DNA from: Didymodactylos carnosus
Lineage: Eukaryota > Rotifera > Eurotatoria > Philodinida > Philodinidae
Direction of reading: 5' to 3'
NCBI GenBank assembly: GCA_905250885.1
Contig: CAJNOQ010000247.1
Coordinates: 1-59,809, forward strand
DNA length: 59,809 bases
Within the stretch, counting starts at the first letter, position 1, and each line of letters begins with the position of its first letter. Positions 27,401 to 38,559 of the stretch are shown piece after piece. The translations under genes were made by a program, and so were the position numbers. Below the pieces are notes generated by a model. The model ran no database searches. It saw nothing but the letters and a program-made list of their open reading frames with translations, and was not told where the DNA came from.

Positions 27401-30400
27401 CAACAGATAGCTAATACATTACACTTGTTCATCGTGCTTCAAAATCGTTCTTTATGAATGAATATTCTCTTTACGACCATAGATATGTGTAGTAGTGGAG
27501 ACAATAAACACGGTTAAATAACCAAAAATGAAGTAATAGACGTAGTTACTCGTATACTATAATGTTCTAGAACAAAGTCTACTGTATTCCAGAGATATAT
27601 CAGAAAAATCCTGCTGATAGGTGATAATTTGTAATTTTTATATATTTTTCCTACCATGAAATTTTCAAGAAAACTAAAGTGTCACGACATTTATGGTGAA
27701 TATTTTGAAATGTTTGTATAATATTTGTGCAGTTTTTAACTATTGTTATTGCTTCTAATATTGATGTTAGGTAGAGAGAATTCTTCATCTGGTATATAGG
27801 GAATGATATTTGGTCTATTCGTAGGTGGATTATGACCTCACTGACGTGATTGAGCACTGTCCGTCCACACCCTAGTCGTTATTTCTTTCGACATAAATTG
27901 TTATATACAGCAATGAGAACAGTTCCATCTTCGAAGCGTAGAAACAATTGAAAGAGCAAGAATAAACATGTGAAAGAAAAAAAGTCCAGAAATGTTATAA
28001 ACCAACAGCGTCTTTATGGAAAAGAAGGCTAAAAGCTACTTATTTTCTACAAATAAATATATATAATTATGATCTCGCTCATTCCAATTTTGTATTTTTC
28101 AATTTATTTTCTCAAATTATGTGAGGTTTATTAATGTAATTGAAACGATTTTTTCTTCCTATATTATCACAAGGTCTTCAATTGAATACTTTAGTTTTTG
28201 ACGTAATCTTATAAAATTGATCTGTTTCTTGCAAACAGTACATTCTATCAAGTTATTAATATTTGAGCCGAACCACTTACATGTGTGTAGACAGACGAAT
28301 TAGAACAAGAGAAGTTGTGTCAATAGAAGAGAAGAAGCCAAGAAGGTCATTGACAGGACAGAAAAACGTTGCAAATTATTTTTTGTTGTTTTGATTATTA
28401 ACCAATATAATTCAAAGAAGCCCCATTGTGAATAAGACAAGAAATTAATGTCGATTATGCACATATTGAATTGTTTTTGTTACAATTGATTAATCTCCGT
28501 TCTGTTTGACAGAAAACATACCGTTTCTTATCTACATGTGTATAGGCATCGTACAACAGACATTCTAGTATAGGAAAAGCAAACAAACAAACATATATAA
28601 GACTAATTTTGCTTGCTTATTCAATGACAAGAACATTTGTATGTGTTTCTGTGAATGAATGAATGAAAAAATTATATCAAGGGAATTGAAAGCAAAAAAG
28701 GCCGACAAATGAAAATCAATTTCCGGTGAACGAATGAACGAAGACAGTTACACATACGACAATCTGAAATATTATTTTTTTTTTGTAACGATTACTCTCG
28801 TTTTTTTCAACGACATTGCGATATGTTGGTTATGTGAATGTGTAGCAAAAAAAAAAGAAATCGTTTTAGTTTGAAGATCAATTAGGTACACTTAATTGAG
28901 GTGTTGATTGCTCTGTAATATTTTCAATTTGTAAAAAGAACGTTTACTTCTATAAATGTATATACACATAGAGTAGTAATAATGGCAGAAAAAGGAGAAA
29001 GAAAAAAAAAAAAAAGACTTAATTTAAGGTTGGCAAAGCTGGTGTGTGCTTGCATGAAACAAAGGAAAAATCAAATTTCCGTTGTATTATCAATTAGGTT
29101 CTTCCTATAGTGTCGAATAATGGAAGTAGTCATTTTGAACAGAATGATTTAAGTTTCAAAAAACATTATCTTATCTTAGTTGAAGTATTTTTATCTTCAA
29201 CTGATATAGAAAAAACGCATCACTGCTCAAATTTCATCGAAAAGCACTAACATTGATCATCAACAGAACAAATAAAGAATGTTGTTCATTGAATTTTTTT
29301 TTTTGGAATCGAAGAATCACAGTGATTATTTTTCTTTTTTTTTTTTCGGCTCATCATATGACTTGATAGGCAGTATAAAGAGTAATCCTTCGCAAAAATA
29401 AAGATACATAGTTCAATACGTAAAAGAGAGAGAGAGAGAGAGAATATTGAAACTACATACATTATAGTACTAGTCTGAGAGATTGAACATTAACAGCTGC
29501 CCCTAGATGATGCTTTTTTTTCATTTTTTTAGGGAAAAACTTTTGTGATTTAGTTAATAAATTGAATGTATATAATGGATGATGCATGAGTTATGTATAA
29601 ATGTAACGGAAAGACTCTATTTTACATATTCTGCCCTAAAGTCTTGTGTCATTCTCGTTCTTCTTTCTTTCTTCTCTCTTCTTTCCCCATAATCTATTAC
29701 TATCCTTGTAGTACAACAATATAGGAAAAAATAATGAAGAAAAAAAGAGGGGACTAAGAGTCTTCTATACTATTAATGTAAAAAGGAGCCGATATAGAGC
29801 GATAGAGAAAGAGTCAATTATAATGTTTTTGTATGTATATATTGTTGAGAATACCTGTTACTAAACTGTGGAAAAAAAGAGAAAATAATAGACGCATTTT
29901 TTTTTTTGTATTGTCCTAAAAATTTATTTAAAAAATAAAAAGAGTCAGTATATATCAACGAAAAAACAAAAAAAGTATTTTGTAAGCATTATCATTTTTA
30001 ATACATGCTTCAAAAGTGACTTCGCCTATACGAAAATTGTGTTTGCCTTGTATCAGTGCAAAAGATCGTTTAACAACACATTCATTAGATAAAACACGAA
30101 AATTACCAATAAAAAAGGCCAAATTATTAAAATCTATTAATGAACATCCATATGATGATGATGAAGATGATGATGAAGATGAATACGCTTCTCTATCATC
30201 GGCAAGAAAAAATAAAAATATTATTATACAATCATCATTAATAACAACTAACTATGGTGATTTTAATAAACTCGTACCGGTAGAAAAAAGAGATGATGAA
30301 ACGACGTCGATACAACCGGAAACATCGACGTTTCAAAACGAACTATTTCCAATATCAAATGAGGTAGGAGAACTAAAATAAGTCGTATTTTTTTCTTTAT

Positions 30401-33400
30401 AGTTAAATAAAATAATAATATAAGGATAATATTGTAAAGAAAAAATGTTCTCATTTTCATATGTATCTTGGTTAACGTCAATTAATTTGGAATAAGTCGA
30501 TCGACAGAGAAATAAGACAGAACAATGTCAAACATTAGTGATAACGGAAACTATACAAAACACTGTCTGTAGCAAGACTATTTTAGTATTTGTATTAAAT
30601 ATTTTTACATGTTTTTCTATTTATTTTTTGGTCTAGAATTTTGATAGAGAAAATGGAAATCCAACAACATCAATTGTTAAATCTTATCCAAGACATTCAG
30701 TTGGTCCATGTAACGGAAATTCATTACAACAATCGAATGTAGCCACAAAATTCACGATATTAAATGATGATAAATCAACAAGAAAATATTCATTAAATTC
30801 TGTTGTTCCACAAATAGAAACAACAAAATTAATTGGTCATAATCGACGTAGAATATCATTATCATCTGCTATAAGACGAAATTCTTTTGCTAAACATCCT
30901 GCAATATTTTGTGAAACAATTGATAGTGATACACCAAAACAAACTCTATCAGAAGATATTCTTGAAAATAAACCCGATTCACCAATACTTACTGATAGTT
31001 CAACAACAAATTTTACATATTCAGATGATCAACATTATGTTAGTGAAAAATCGTCATTAATTAATTTAAAACAGCCAAATAAAAATCGTAAAAAAAATCG
31101 TTCATCATTTCCTCGTAATTTTATGCAAAAAATTGAACGTTTTCGTTTTATTGATGATAGTGCTTCTTCGACAACTACCGTTACATCGCCTGTTGAAGGT
31201 ATTGATCGCACAAATCAACAACAAATAAACAATAGTTATAGCAATAATTTAATATCGAATACTATTGAACAATTCGATGATTATGTACGTTCACATTATT
31301 ATAATAATAAAAATAATAATGAAAATAATTCAGATGATTATAATGATCAATCCAATCGATCGAATATTGAATGTTATATAGATAGAATAAATTCAAAAAA
31401 TTTTATAAATGGTTATTCAGATATGAACATTTTAGAAAATTCTAATAAAATAGCATCTCGTTCAAATTCTCAGACAAACGACAAACAATTGTCCAACAGT
31501 ATAGGAAGACCGTATACGTTAAATAATGGAACAACTCAAAACTCGTTAACTAAACCACATTTATCTATGCCAATCAAAGAATCATTTCAAATTCATGTAA
31601 GTATTTTTTTTCTCTAAGCTTGAAGAATAGTTATCTCATTTATCTATCAAAAGATCATTTCTTGAAAAACAATTTGAAGAAGAAAATATTGGAAACCTAT
31701 AAAACAAAAAGTCAAAAAAACGAGCATGATCCTTCTTTCTTTTGAAAAAGATTTTAAATAGATATGTCTACCGTGAGCATTTTATGTTTAGCAGACGAGT
31801 TTTTGTTTTCTTAATAAACTGTTTTGTAGGCTGAGTATCAATGGTCATCGAGTATGATCAACATGTCTCTCTTATGAAAATCAACAATCCGCATGATTTT
31901 GACAAAGAATTTTTTCGACAAACCACTTGAGGGATGACTAGAGCAAAAAATTTGTTTTGTAAAAAAATTATTATTTTATAACATTACTCGATATAGATTT
32001 CTTTTTACGGTGAGTACTAATATCACGCTCATTTCTTATTAAAAAATACTGTGAAATGTAAGAAAATAATTCTATATCAAAAATCTTGACATTCTAGAAA
32101 TGTATAATTCAAAAAAAGAAAGGTGTTGTTAGAAGTTGTTAATATCATCGATGTGGTACATGCAGATATAGAGCATTCTGAAAAACTCATAGAAAGTGTC
32201 AACTATAGAGAGGACAAAACGGAACACTGCGAGTATTTGAAAAACTTTTTTTGCAAATAAAACTGAATTTCTCCACCTTTATTCTAAATTGTTAAAAATT
32301 TTTTCATCATATTACAGCTTGATAACATTAATAATTGAATCAAAATTTAAAATCTTCACTAATCATTCGGATAAGGTTGTTAACTTAAAGAATCTACGTT
32401 GAAGGGCATTTTTTAACAATACATTTTCTCTACTAATTTCATTGTTTGAAACTCATCAGCAACAAATAGTTGTGATATTGAAGTATATTCCATCCTAATT
32501 GGATATAATAGATTTTAAGCTATAAATGATTATATCAATGTACACTGAAACTCCATCATTTTTCTGAAAATGCCATCCACACTCATGTGGTTCTTTCTTC
32601 TGCTCATGATCTGACGATATATTACACCTGAAACTTGATTTTTCTGTTTATAGACGAAATCAAATACTAATAATAATACTAATAATACTGATAATGCACA
32701 AATTATTCCATTTACGTCAACAATGCTCGGAAAAAGTTCAGCTGCTATTCCCATACCACGTTCAGCAACATTATTTAACCACAATATTAAACGACCAAAT
32801 GAACCGATTCATCAGTGTTATCCATCAGATAGTACCATACCGTCTTCATTCACAAAAAATCCGACTAACAATAAATATTCTTATCCCACGAATGGACCAT
32901 TTATTTCGCAGGTATTGTCACGTTCAATGGATTTTAGTAAAAAATATGATATGAAAAATGATTTCTTCAATAATAACTGTCATACAGTAATAAAAACAAC
33001 AACACCAACAAATATTACCAATAATACTACTCCATTGACTGAATCTTCATCGTCGTTACATAGTTCAACAAGTTTAGAATTTTATGATGATATGAAGCCG
33101 TCAGGTGTTGTTGTCGATGACGATTTCTTGCCTATGTCATCACCAGTTGATGATGACTATTGGGATAATGTATCTGTTGAGACAACGATTCAATGTTTTC
33201 CTAATGTTGGTTCATCGCCTGTTATTGAAGTAAAACATTTCGAAACAAATTTATTAACCGGTGATAAAATTCACAATAATCATTCTATAACTACGAATAA
33301 TAGTCGACGACCGTATATTAAAGATAGCGATGATCAATATAGCGAAACATCTGAAGATTATCTCGATGATGATGATGACGATTTAGGAGAGGAAAATATC

Positions 33401-34874
33401 AATAATTATTCTGTAAAGGAATTTGCATTGAAAGAACTGCAAAAACCGATTGTACTTAAATCAGCTCTAAAATCGAATACTCAATTAGGTAAAATGACGG
33501 AACTGAGCAGTAGTGACGAATTTAAAATGAGACCATTACAAACGAGCAATAACCATCTGGGTATAAACAGCGATATATTAGAAAGGATTTCGACAACGAA
33601 CGTTCAATCAGCATCTCATTCAAAATTAAATAATAATGTTCAACAACATCATCAATGTTCACCACTAAACAGAGACTATTCTCTTCAGATGAGTATAACA
33701 AAAAATTATTTTATGAATAAAGAAAAACTAAATCAAGAACAGATCATGACAAACGACTCGTCATTACCGTCATCTCCAGCTATAACAAATGAACCAGATC
33801 ATCTCAATATTAGTGTCGATTTAAGTATGTATAGGCGTACAAAATTATTTTGTAGTATCACGTGAGATATTCAGATTCAAACTCGGTTACTTATTCAAAG
33901 TAGAATCTTTGTTTTTCTCGGTAGTAAACCAATCTGAAACATCAAATCCTTTAAAATTCAAAAATGTGAAAATAGAGCTTATTTTCCCTGAGGATGACTG
34001 ACTATTCTTCACTTCCATATCATTTTTCTGATTGTATTTGTTTATGTTATATTTAGCAACCGATTTGAATGAACGTCTACGAAGTTATTTACCACAACAA
34101 AAACATCATATTTCAGACGAAATTACAACTGATGATCAAATACATTCAACTGATAATGAGAAACTGTTGAAAAATATTTCGTCAAACTTAAATAATACTA
34201 GTACAACAACACGTTTAAAAGTATCGTCACCACCGTGTCCATTATACACGTCTTCACGACAATCTGACTTTTTAAATGAATCCTCTACGGTTCATCCACC
34301 ACAAACAATTTATGAAGAAGGTGAAGATGAACTACAACAACGAGAAACTGATTCAGATGATGGTGATGAAAGTCCTGACGATGGTGAAATAGATTTAATG
34401 CATGAATATGAATTATCTCAACGTTTAAACGGTGGATTAGACGATGTACAATCGTCATCGATAACATGGAATACAGATGATAAATTATTGACTACAGACG
34501 ATATGAATAAATATTATTTAATGCAAAAAGATGATCTACTATCGATAGTGACATCATCACCATCCCATTCTACTGTACGATCTTCATCATCCGATTTTAT
34601 TTCGCATACTAAACCTATTCCACCTTCGATTATGAAAACAAGTAAATCAATCGAACAACGAGATACATTGTTGTCGAGTGAACAAACGTCTTTGCCAAAT
34701 ATTATTTCGTCTAATAGTTCTTCGTCCGCTTTGCTACAATCTCCTGCCATATCAACCGTAATAAAACCAAAAGTTCGTTTTAATCTCGATCCAGAATATG
34801 AACGAGAAAGAGAATGGAACAAAGTAAACAAATTATTAGGTAATGTTGAATGGACAGATGAATTTGAAGTATAA
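12487..34874 (+). CDS. Type I single-pass membrane protein with long low-complexity cytoplasmic tail
   Basis: Not recognised as any named family. Exons by splice sites and phase: 12487-12868, 13431-13518, 18103-18196, 24050-24499 (or 24503), 30017-30363, 30637-31596, 32654-33824, 34057-34874; about 1437 residues. A hydrophobic N-terminal signal (1-23) is followed by a ~105-residue outer part with N-glycosylation sites (NIT, NKT). Exon 2 encodes the membrane span (about 136-154). The rest is a Ser/Thr/Asn-rich tail of ~1280 residues with acidic runs, poly-Thr and no folded domain that I can see. Thirty-four residues from the end is KVRF (34770-34781), which fits the RVxF docking motif for protein phosphatase 1. 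The weak point is the join of exons 4 and 5: the strong donor at 24500 leaves phase 0, but exon 5 needs phase 1. Either the weaker donor GTGTTT at 24504 is used, an exon is missed in the 5.5-kb intron, or these are two genes. AATAAA lies at 34976. Confidence 0.65.
14690..14995. repeat. Imperfect inverted repeat in intron 2 of the membrane-protein gene
   Basis: The left arm holds AAGCATTTTGGAT, AACTCTGAACACAAAAGTTG and CGGAGTCTCTCGCGAGAG. The right arm has the complements, ending about 14990. Arms are about 90 nt with many differences; probably an old fold-back element. Confidence 0.55.
15042..15304. repeat. GC-rich 263-bp hairpin (fold-back element)
   Basis: The arm 15042-15163 pairs with 15181-15304. 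The outer ends are ACCCAGGTCG and CGATCTGGGT. A middle block of more than 50 nt, including ATTTAAATAGGGCCG, is exactly complementary. The self-complementary words CCGTATACGG recur inside each arm, so smaller hairpins can also form. No target-site duplication is clear. It stands out in base composition from the AT-rich intron around it. Confidence 0.8.
16911..16920 (+). repeat. Poly-C run
   Basis: Ten C's in a row in an otherwise AT-rich intron; a likely site of sequencing-length error. Confidence 0.7.
17648..17729. repeat. Short inverted repeat in intron 2
   Basis: AGTACAGAATTAGAATCTAC and GTAGATTCTCTAATTC near 17690-17705, followed by AGTACT, form an imperfect hairpin of about 80 nt. It could be a small fold-back remnant. 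Confidence 0.4.
20130..20320. mobile_element. hAT-like MITE (191 bp) with 8-bp target-site duplication
   Basis: The terminal inverted repeats are CAGCGACGTACCCAG and CTGGGTACATCGCTG (one mismatch), followed by related subterminal GACCCATCCCTTA / GACCCGTCCCTTA words. GCTACAAG flanks it exactly at 20122-20129 and 20321-20328. Eight-base duplications and CAG-starting ends suit the hAT superfamily. There is no coding capacity. It lies in intron 3 of the membrane-protein gene. Confidence 0.85.
22500..22795. mobile_element. Fold-back MITE with TA duplication (Tc1/mariner, Stowaway-like)
   Basis: The ends are CACTCTAAAAAAT and ATTTTTTAGAGTG between TA dinucleotides (22498-22499 and 22796-22797). 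The two halves are imperfect complements of each other over about 110-120 nt (shared blocks TTCTTCAGTTTTTC, CTAAATAGAGAGAACT). Length is 296 bp, inside intron 3 of the membrane-protein gene. The assignment rests on TA duplication and fold-back shape only. Confidence 0.75.
25732..26102. repeat. Fold-back element with ~120-nt arms
   Basis: The arm 25732-25853 pairs with 25984-26102. The inner part is nearly perfect: CATTTTGTAAAGTGTATTCA on the left is complemented by TGAATACACTTTACAAAATG on the right. The outer ends are AAACGTGATTAAGA and CTCAGTCACGTTT. No convincing target-site duplication. It lies in the 5.5-kb intron. Confidence 0.7.
26170..26360. repeat. CG-containing palindromic patch
   Basis: Repeated GTCGTA / TACGAC and GATCGTA / TACGATC words and partly complementary blocks (GTACATGCAGAC against GTCTGCATGGAATAC) suggest a decayed fold-back element next to the one ending at 26102. 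Confidence 0.4.
26576..26781. mobile_element. hAT-like MITE (206 bp) with 8-bp target-site duplication
   Basis: The ends are TAGGGGCGGTACC and GGTGCCACCACTA (three mismatches over 13). Subterminal AGGGTGGGCTCAG pairs with CTGAGCCCACCC. ATTGTGAA flanks it exactly at 26568-26575 and 26782-26789. Terminal sequence and duplication length suit hAT. It differs from the element at 20130, so at least two hAT-like families have inserted in this gene. Confidence 0.85.
29427..29442. repeat. (AG)n microsatellite
   Basis: About eight tandem AG units in the intron before exon 5. Confidence 0.7.
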
Positions 34875-34975
34875 GCGAAAAACAAAAGAAGAAGATAGGT
34901 CTTATTTGACTAAGTCATAAATTGCAATAGAACCGGTTTTGCTTTAGGCTTAAATTCTTTTTCTTTACTGTAAAA

Positions 34976-34981
34976 AATAAA
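34976..34981 (+). promoter_or_regulatory. Poly(A) signal of the membrane-protein gene
   Basis: AATAAA about 100 nt after the stop codon at 34872. Confidence 0.6.
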
Positions 34982-37241
34982 TAAAACATATCATGTCTCT
35001 AACTCAAATAAAAACCTATGTGTTCTTCCGTTTTATAATATAATATTTGCTTTTATTTCGGATAGAAAAATGATTTTGTTTTTGTATTTTGCGTTCATCA
35101 TCAAGAACGAAGTAAGAACTCTCTTGATAAGTTACAAGACCAAGAGTAAAGTCAGAGTGGCACACACGCACATCTATAAAAAATTAAGACAAAAAGATAA
35201 CGGAAAACTATTTTTTTTTTTTCTCTATTAATTCAATTTACTATCTCCTATTTTCATAAAAAATAAAAAATTTCACATTAATCCATTTGACTAATTGGTG
35301 CGTAAAATTCTATCGGAAGTCTTTTTTTTTCTGCATATCTTTTCCCTCTGTGTAGGAAGAGTGAAAGCCAATGGTGAAATTTTTATGAGAAATGGCAAAA
35401 TCCACTGTACATTGACAAGATGAACTTTTAAAGAGAAAAAAAAAACGAGGCATCGATGACGTGTTGTTTCTTACGGCATACTCATCTTTCATCTATGTTG
35501 ATGATGATAATAATATTTGTCCTTCAAATTGATTGTAATAGAATATGCCTCGTGACTTAGACAATCTTGAAACTAGAAAAATGACACCTATAACAACAAA
35601 GATCAAAAAAGAAATAATTTCCGGATTTAAGAGGTAACGCTTAAATCAGACAAGCACGAAATCATTGTATAGGAAATATGGACACAGCAAAAAAAACGAA
35701 AGAATTTTTTTAAAAAAACAAGTTATTTCCTGTTTATAGAACATCTTCAGCTTTTATCTATCGTGCAACATAAATCGACTTTTACATTGCATAAATCATA
35801 TTGTATTCTTTATTCTTCTAAACAGTCTCATACATAGTTAATTGCATTTTTAACCGTGGCAAACCTTCATACGCATGGCTCTACAGTTTATAGTGATTAA
35901 GAATACATCTCTCGGTTAGTGTTTTAATCTATACACACTATCATTGTTTTTTTTTTTGCTCTAATTTTATGGCACGCATTACGCATTTATTATTTTTTTT
36001 GTCTTTCTTTCACAATTTGTATTATGTGTGTATGAGTTTTTTTTAGAAATTTGATCTTCATGAATAAAATGTTCTTTTGATTATCTATCTATAGTAAGAA
36101 TAATAATTTCCATATATTGTTTACATTTGAACGAGTTAAAACGTGATTTTGTGTCATACAAAAAAAAAACTAAATATTTTTTTTTTTCTTCTTCTTCTTC
36201 ACTCTAACGTTTGTAAATATGATGTTTAATCATATCTATATTTGTGTAAGATTGTTGTAGATATATTTTTTTGCTCTATTTCGTTTTTCTTTCTTTTTTT
36301 TTTATATATATGTCTAACAATATTTTTTAGAAATCTATCATTCATGATTTGTTTTTTTCTAGAATTTCTTGTTATTTTTTTTCCTCTTAGTAATAAGATG
36401 CAGACGACTCTTGTGTTTCTTAGGACTAAGATGAATTTTTTATAAAAAATAATACACAAATTAGTATGGATAAATTATTCGAAATGGGATGTGAAAAAAC
36501 TAGATTATTTTGACCCTTGATCGAGCACAATATTATAGCGCATGAAATAAATACAGACACCTTTCTAAAGTGGCTATCTCTTTGTTCTAAACATTTTATC
36601 GATATTTCAAAATGGCTTTTTTTACTGGAAACGTACTTCTCTTAAGGGCCCCCCCCCTCAGAATGAAATCTTTTTGTATCAAAAAATCAATTTAGAGATA
36701 AACACATGGAAAGATAGCCTGAAGTGTCTAGTTACAGAATCTGTATCGCTTTCGGGCCTAGAACTGTTTTTTCGTGATTTTCGAGCAAGTTTTCTAGAAG
36801 CCTTGAAAACAAGGCCTCTAGATATAGATAATCATTTTCTTCTGGACACTTACGCAAGTAAATTTTTTCTGAACACGCAGATTTGTAGAGCAGATTTTTC
36901 TGATCAAAATAAGACGTTGCACAACTTTGTGTGATCATGCGTTCAAAAATTACAAGCATTTTCCTACATGTCCTAAAATAGACCAACGAATTCACAGCGT
37001 TTTCTCTCAAAACACGTTTTTATTCGAACATGCTCAGTATGGGACAATTTTTTTTAAATATACTTTAAGCTCGAGATCTCGGGATATGGTAAATATTTCC
37101 TGAAAGCGTCGTCAAAATCGGATGTAAGACAAAAAAGTTTTTTCTGGGGATTCCCTTAAGTGGGCAACTCTGTATTAATGATCGTTTTAGAAAGTTCAAA
37201 AGGTATCCACTACACGGAGACCTTACTGAGACCGTATTGTA
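34982..37241. other. Intergenic stretch, no gene recognised
   Basis: Lies between two convergent genes. It has T-rich tracts and a C9 run near 36650. Overlapping open frames on both strands at 36674-37010 look like chance. CTTAAGGG-type words near 36640 and 37157 are in inverse orientation and might be the ends of an old element. Confidence 0.4.
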
Positions 37242-37247
37242 TTTATT
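37242..37247 (-). promoter_or_regulatory. Poly(A) signal of MRPL15
   Basis: AATAAA on the minus strand about 115 nt after the stop codon. Confidence 0.55.
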
Positions 37248-37360
37248 TTTTCCCAAGCTTATGACTGATTTTCCAAATCCTTTACGTCATTTCTTCTCTC
37301 TTGCATTTACAAAATTTTGTATGAGAAATTTAAAATAACAAAAAAAGCACAAACAAAACG

Positions 37361-38464
37361 TTAGGAGTGATAAAATTTTTCGTATTTCTCGTCTTTTGGT
37401 TTATGAATAGATTTGTCTTTTAAATTAATTACCCAACCGGGCTCAAGCCCATAAAAGATTTGTCTTGGATCTTTTCTCAAACGTAACATATTGTACAATG
37501 ATGGATTTGTCTTAGAAATATCTGGTATTGTATATCCAAATTTTTGTGCTAAAATATGTCTTTCTTCACGTATTAAATCTGGATCACATAAGTAGCCACG
37601 ATTTTTTGCATTTGTATAAAATTCAATAGCATTTATTGGTGGTGTATCACAACGTGGTATTGGTTCACTACGTTCAAAAAATTTTTTTGCATCAATTAAT
37701 GATGTTAAAGAAATTGGATCAAAATAACGTGTTGTTAAAACACCACCACAACGTTCAATAGCAGCTATAGCTACTTCACTTGATACCCATTGTACTTCAA
37801 GATTGATTGGTGTAGCAAATATATCAGCACCCTAAAAATAATAATATCGAATCATAGTCATTTTATGTTAATAACGAAAGAGTATTCATCGATATTATTA
37901 ACTAGATCTTACGTCATCAACTAATTGTAAACCAAATTGACGCTGTTCTGGATCAATTGCAAAAAGTTTTGTATTGCACAATACTGGTAAATCAATTGGT
38001 TTCAGAGGATTTATACGCCGAAGATCGATTAATCGTTGTAACGTTCTTAATGACATTGGTAAATATTGACGTGCTTCCCTAGAAACATAAAAAAACAAAG
38101 AGTAGTATAACAGAATGTAAACTAAATGAGACAAAGGGCACTTACTCAACACCTTCATAATATGGTTCTTTTGGTATTTGTAAAATCCATGGTAATCGTC
38201 CATTGGCATTTGTAGGCTCGATACCCCATGGTGGTAATGATTCACGTGCAATTGGTCCTTTTCTACCAATATTTGCTTTTATTTTAGAATCATCTGGCTA
38301 AAATAAAGACAGAAAACATGCATAAAATTGTTAAGAAAACACAATGCAAAAATCCTCACGTTCTCCTTTTGCCATTTTGCAGTTTTTTCGGGTAACATCG
38401 GCAAGTTCTTTAGAGTAATTCGAGGCATCTGCCTCACAAACTTTAATGCTTGTTCGACTGGCAT
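37361..38464 (-). CDS. MRPL15: Mitochondrial large ribosomal subunit protein uL15m
   Basis: A structural protein of the mitochondrial 39S ribosomal subunit. Four exons in transcript order: 38464-38360, 38297-38146, 38078-37913, 37831-37361; 297 residues, against 296 for the human protein. The first exon (ALKFVRQMPRITLKNLPM) matches the conserved N-terminus. The body matches closely: LQRLIDLRRINPLKPIDLP, GLQLVDDGADIF, NLEVQW, AIAAIERCGGVLTTRYFDP, and the C-terminal RKDPRQIFYGLEPGWVINL. Divergence is concentrated in residues ~36-80, where the basic, glycine-rich rRNA-contacting stretch of uL15 is expected; here only GRKGPIAR and later NGRLPWILQIPK remain. It converges with the membrane-protein gene upstream in the window and is followed on the same strand by PEX14. 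All introns are 60-85 nt with good GT/AG sites. Confidence 0.93.
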
Positions 38465-38559
38465 TATCTAGAACATATATTTTTTATCAAGAAGATGGAA
38501 TAATAGCTAAAAAAGAATTCACATTACAGGAAATATTACCTCTGAAATGTTTTTGTTAA

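Noticed and set aside
36674..37010. Overlapping open frames on both strands
   Set aside because: Opposite frames cover the same bases with no motif, splice support or start context.
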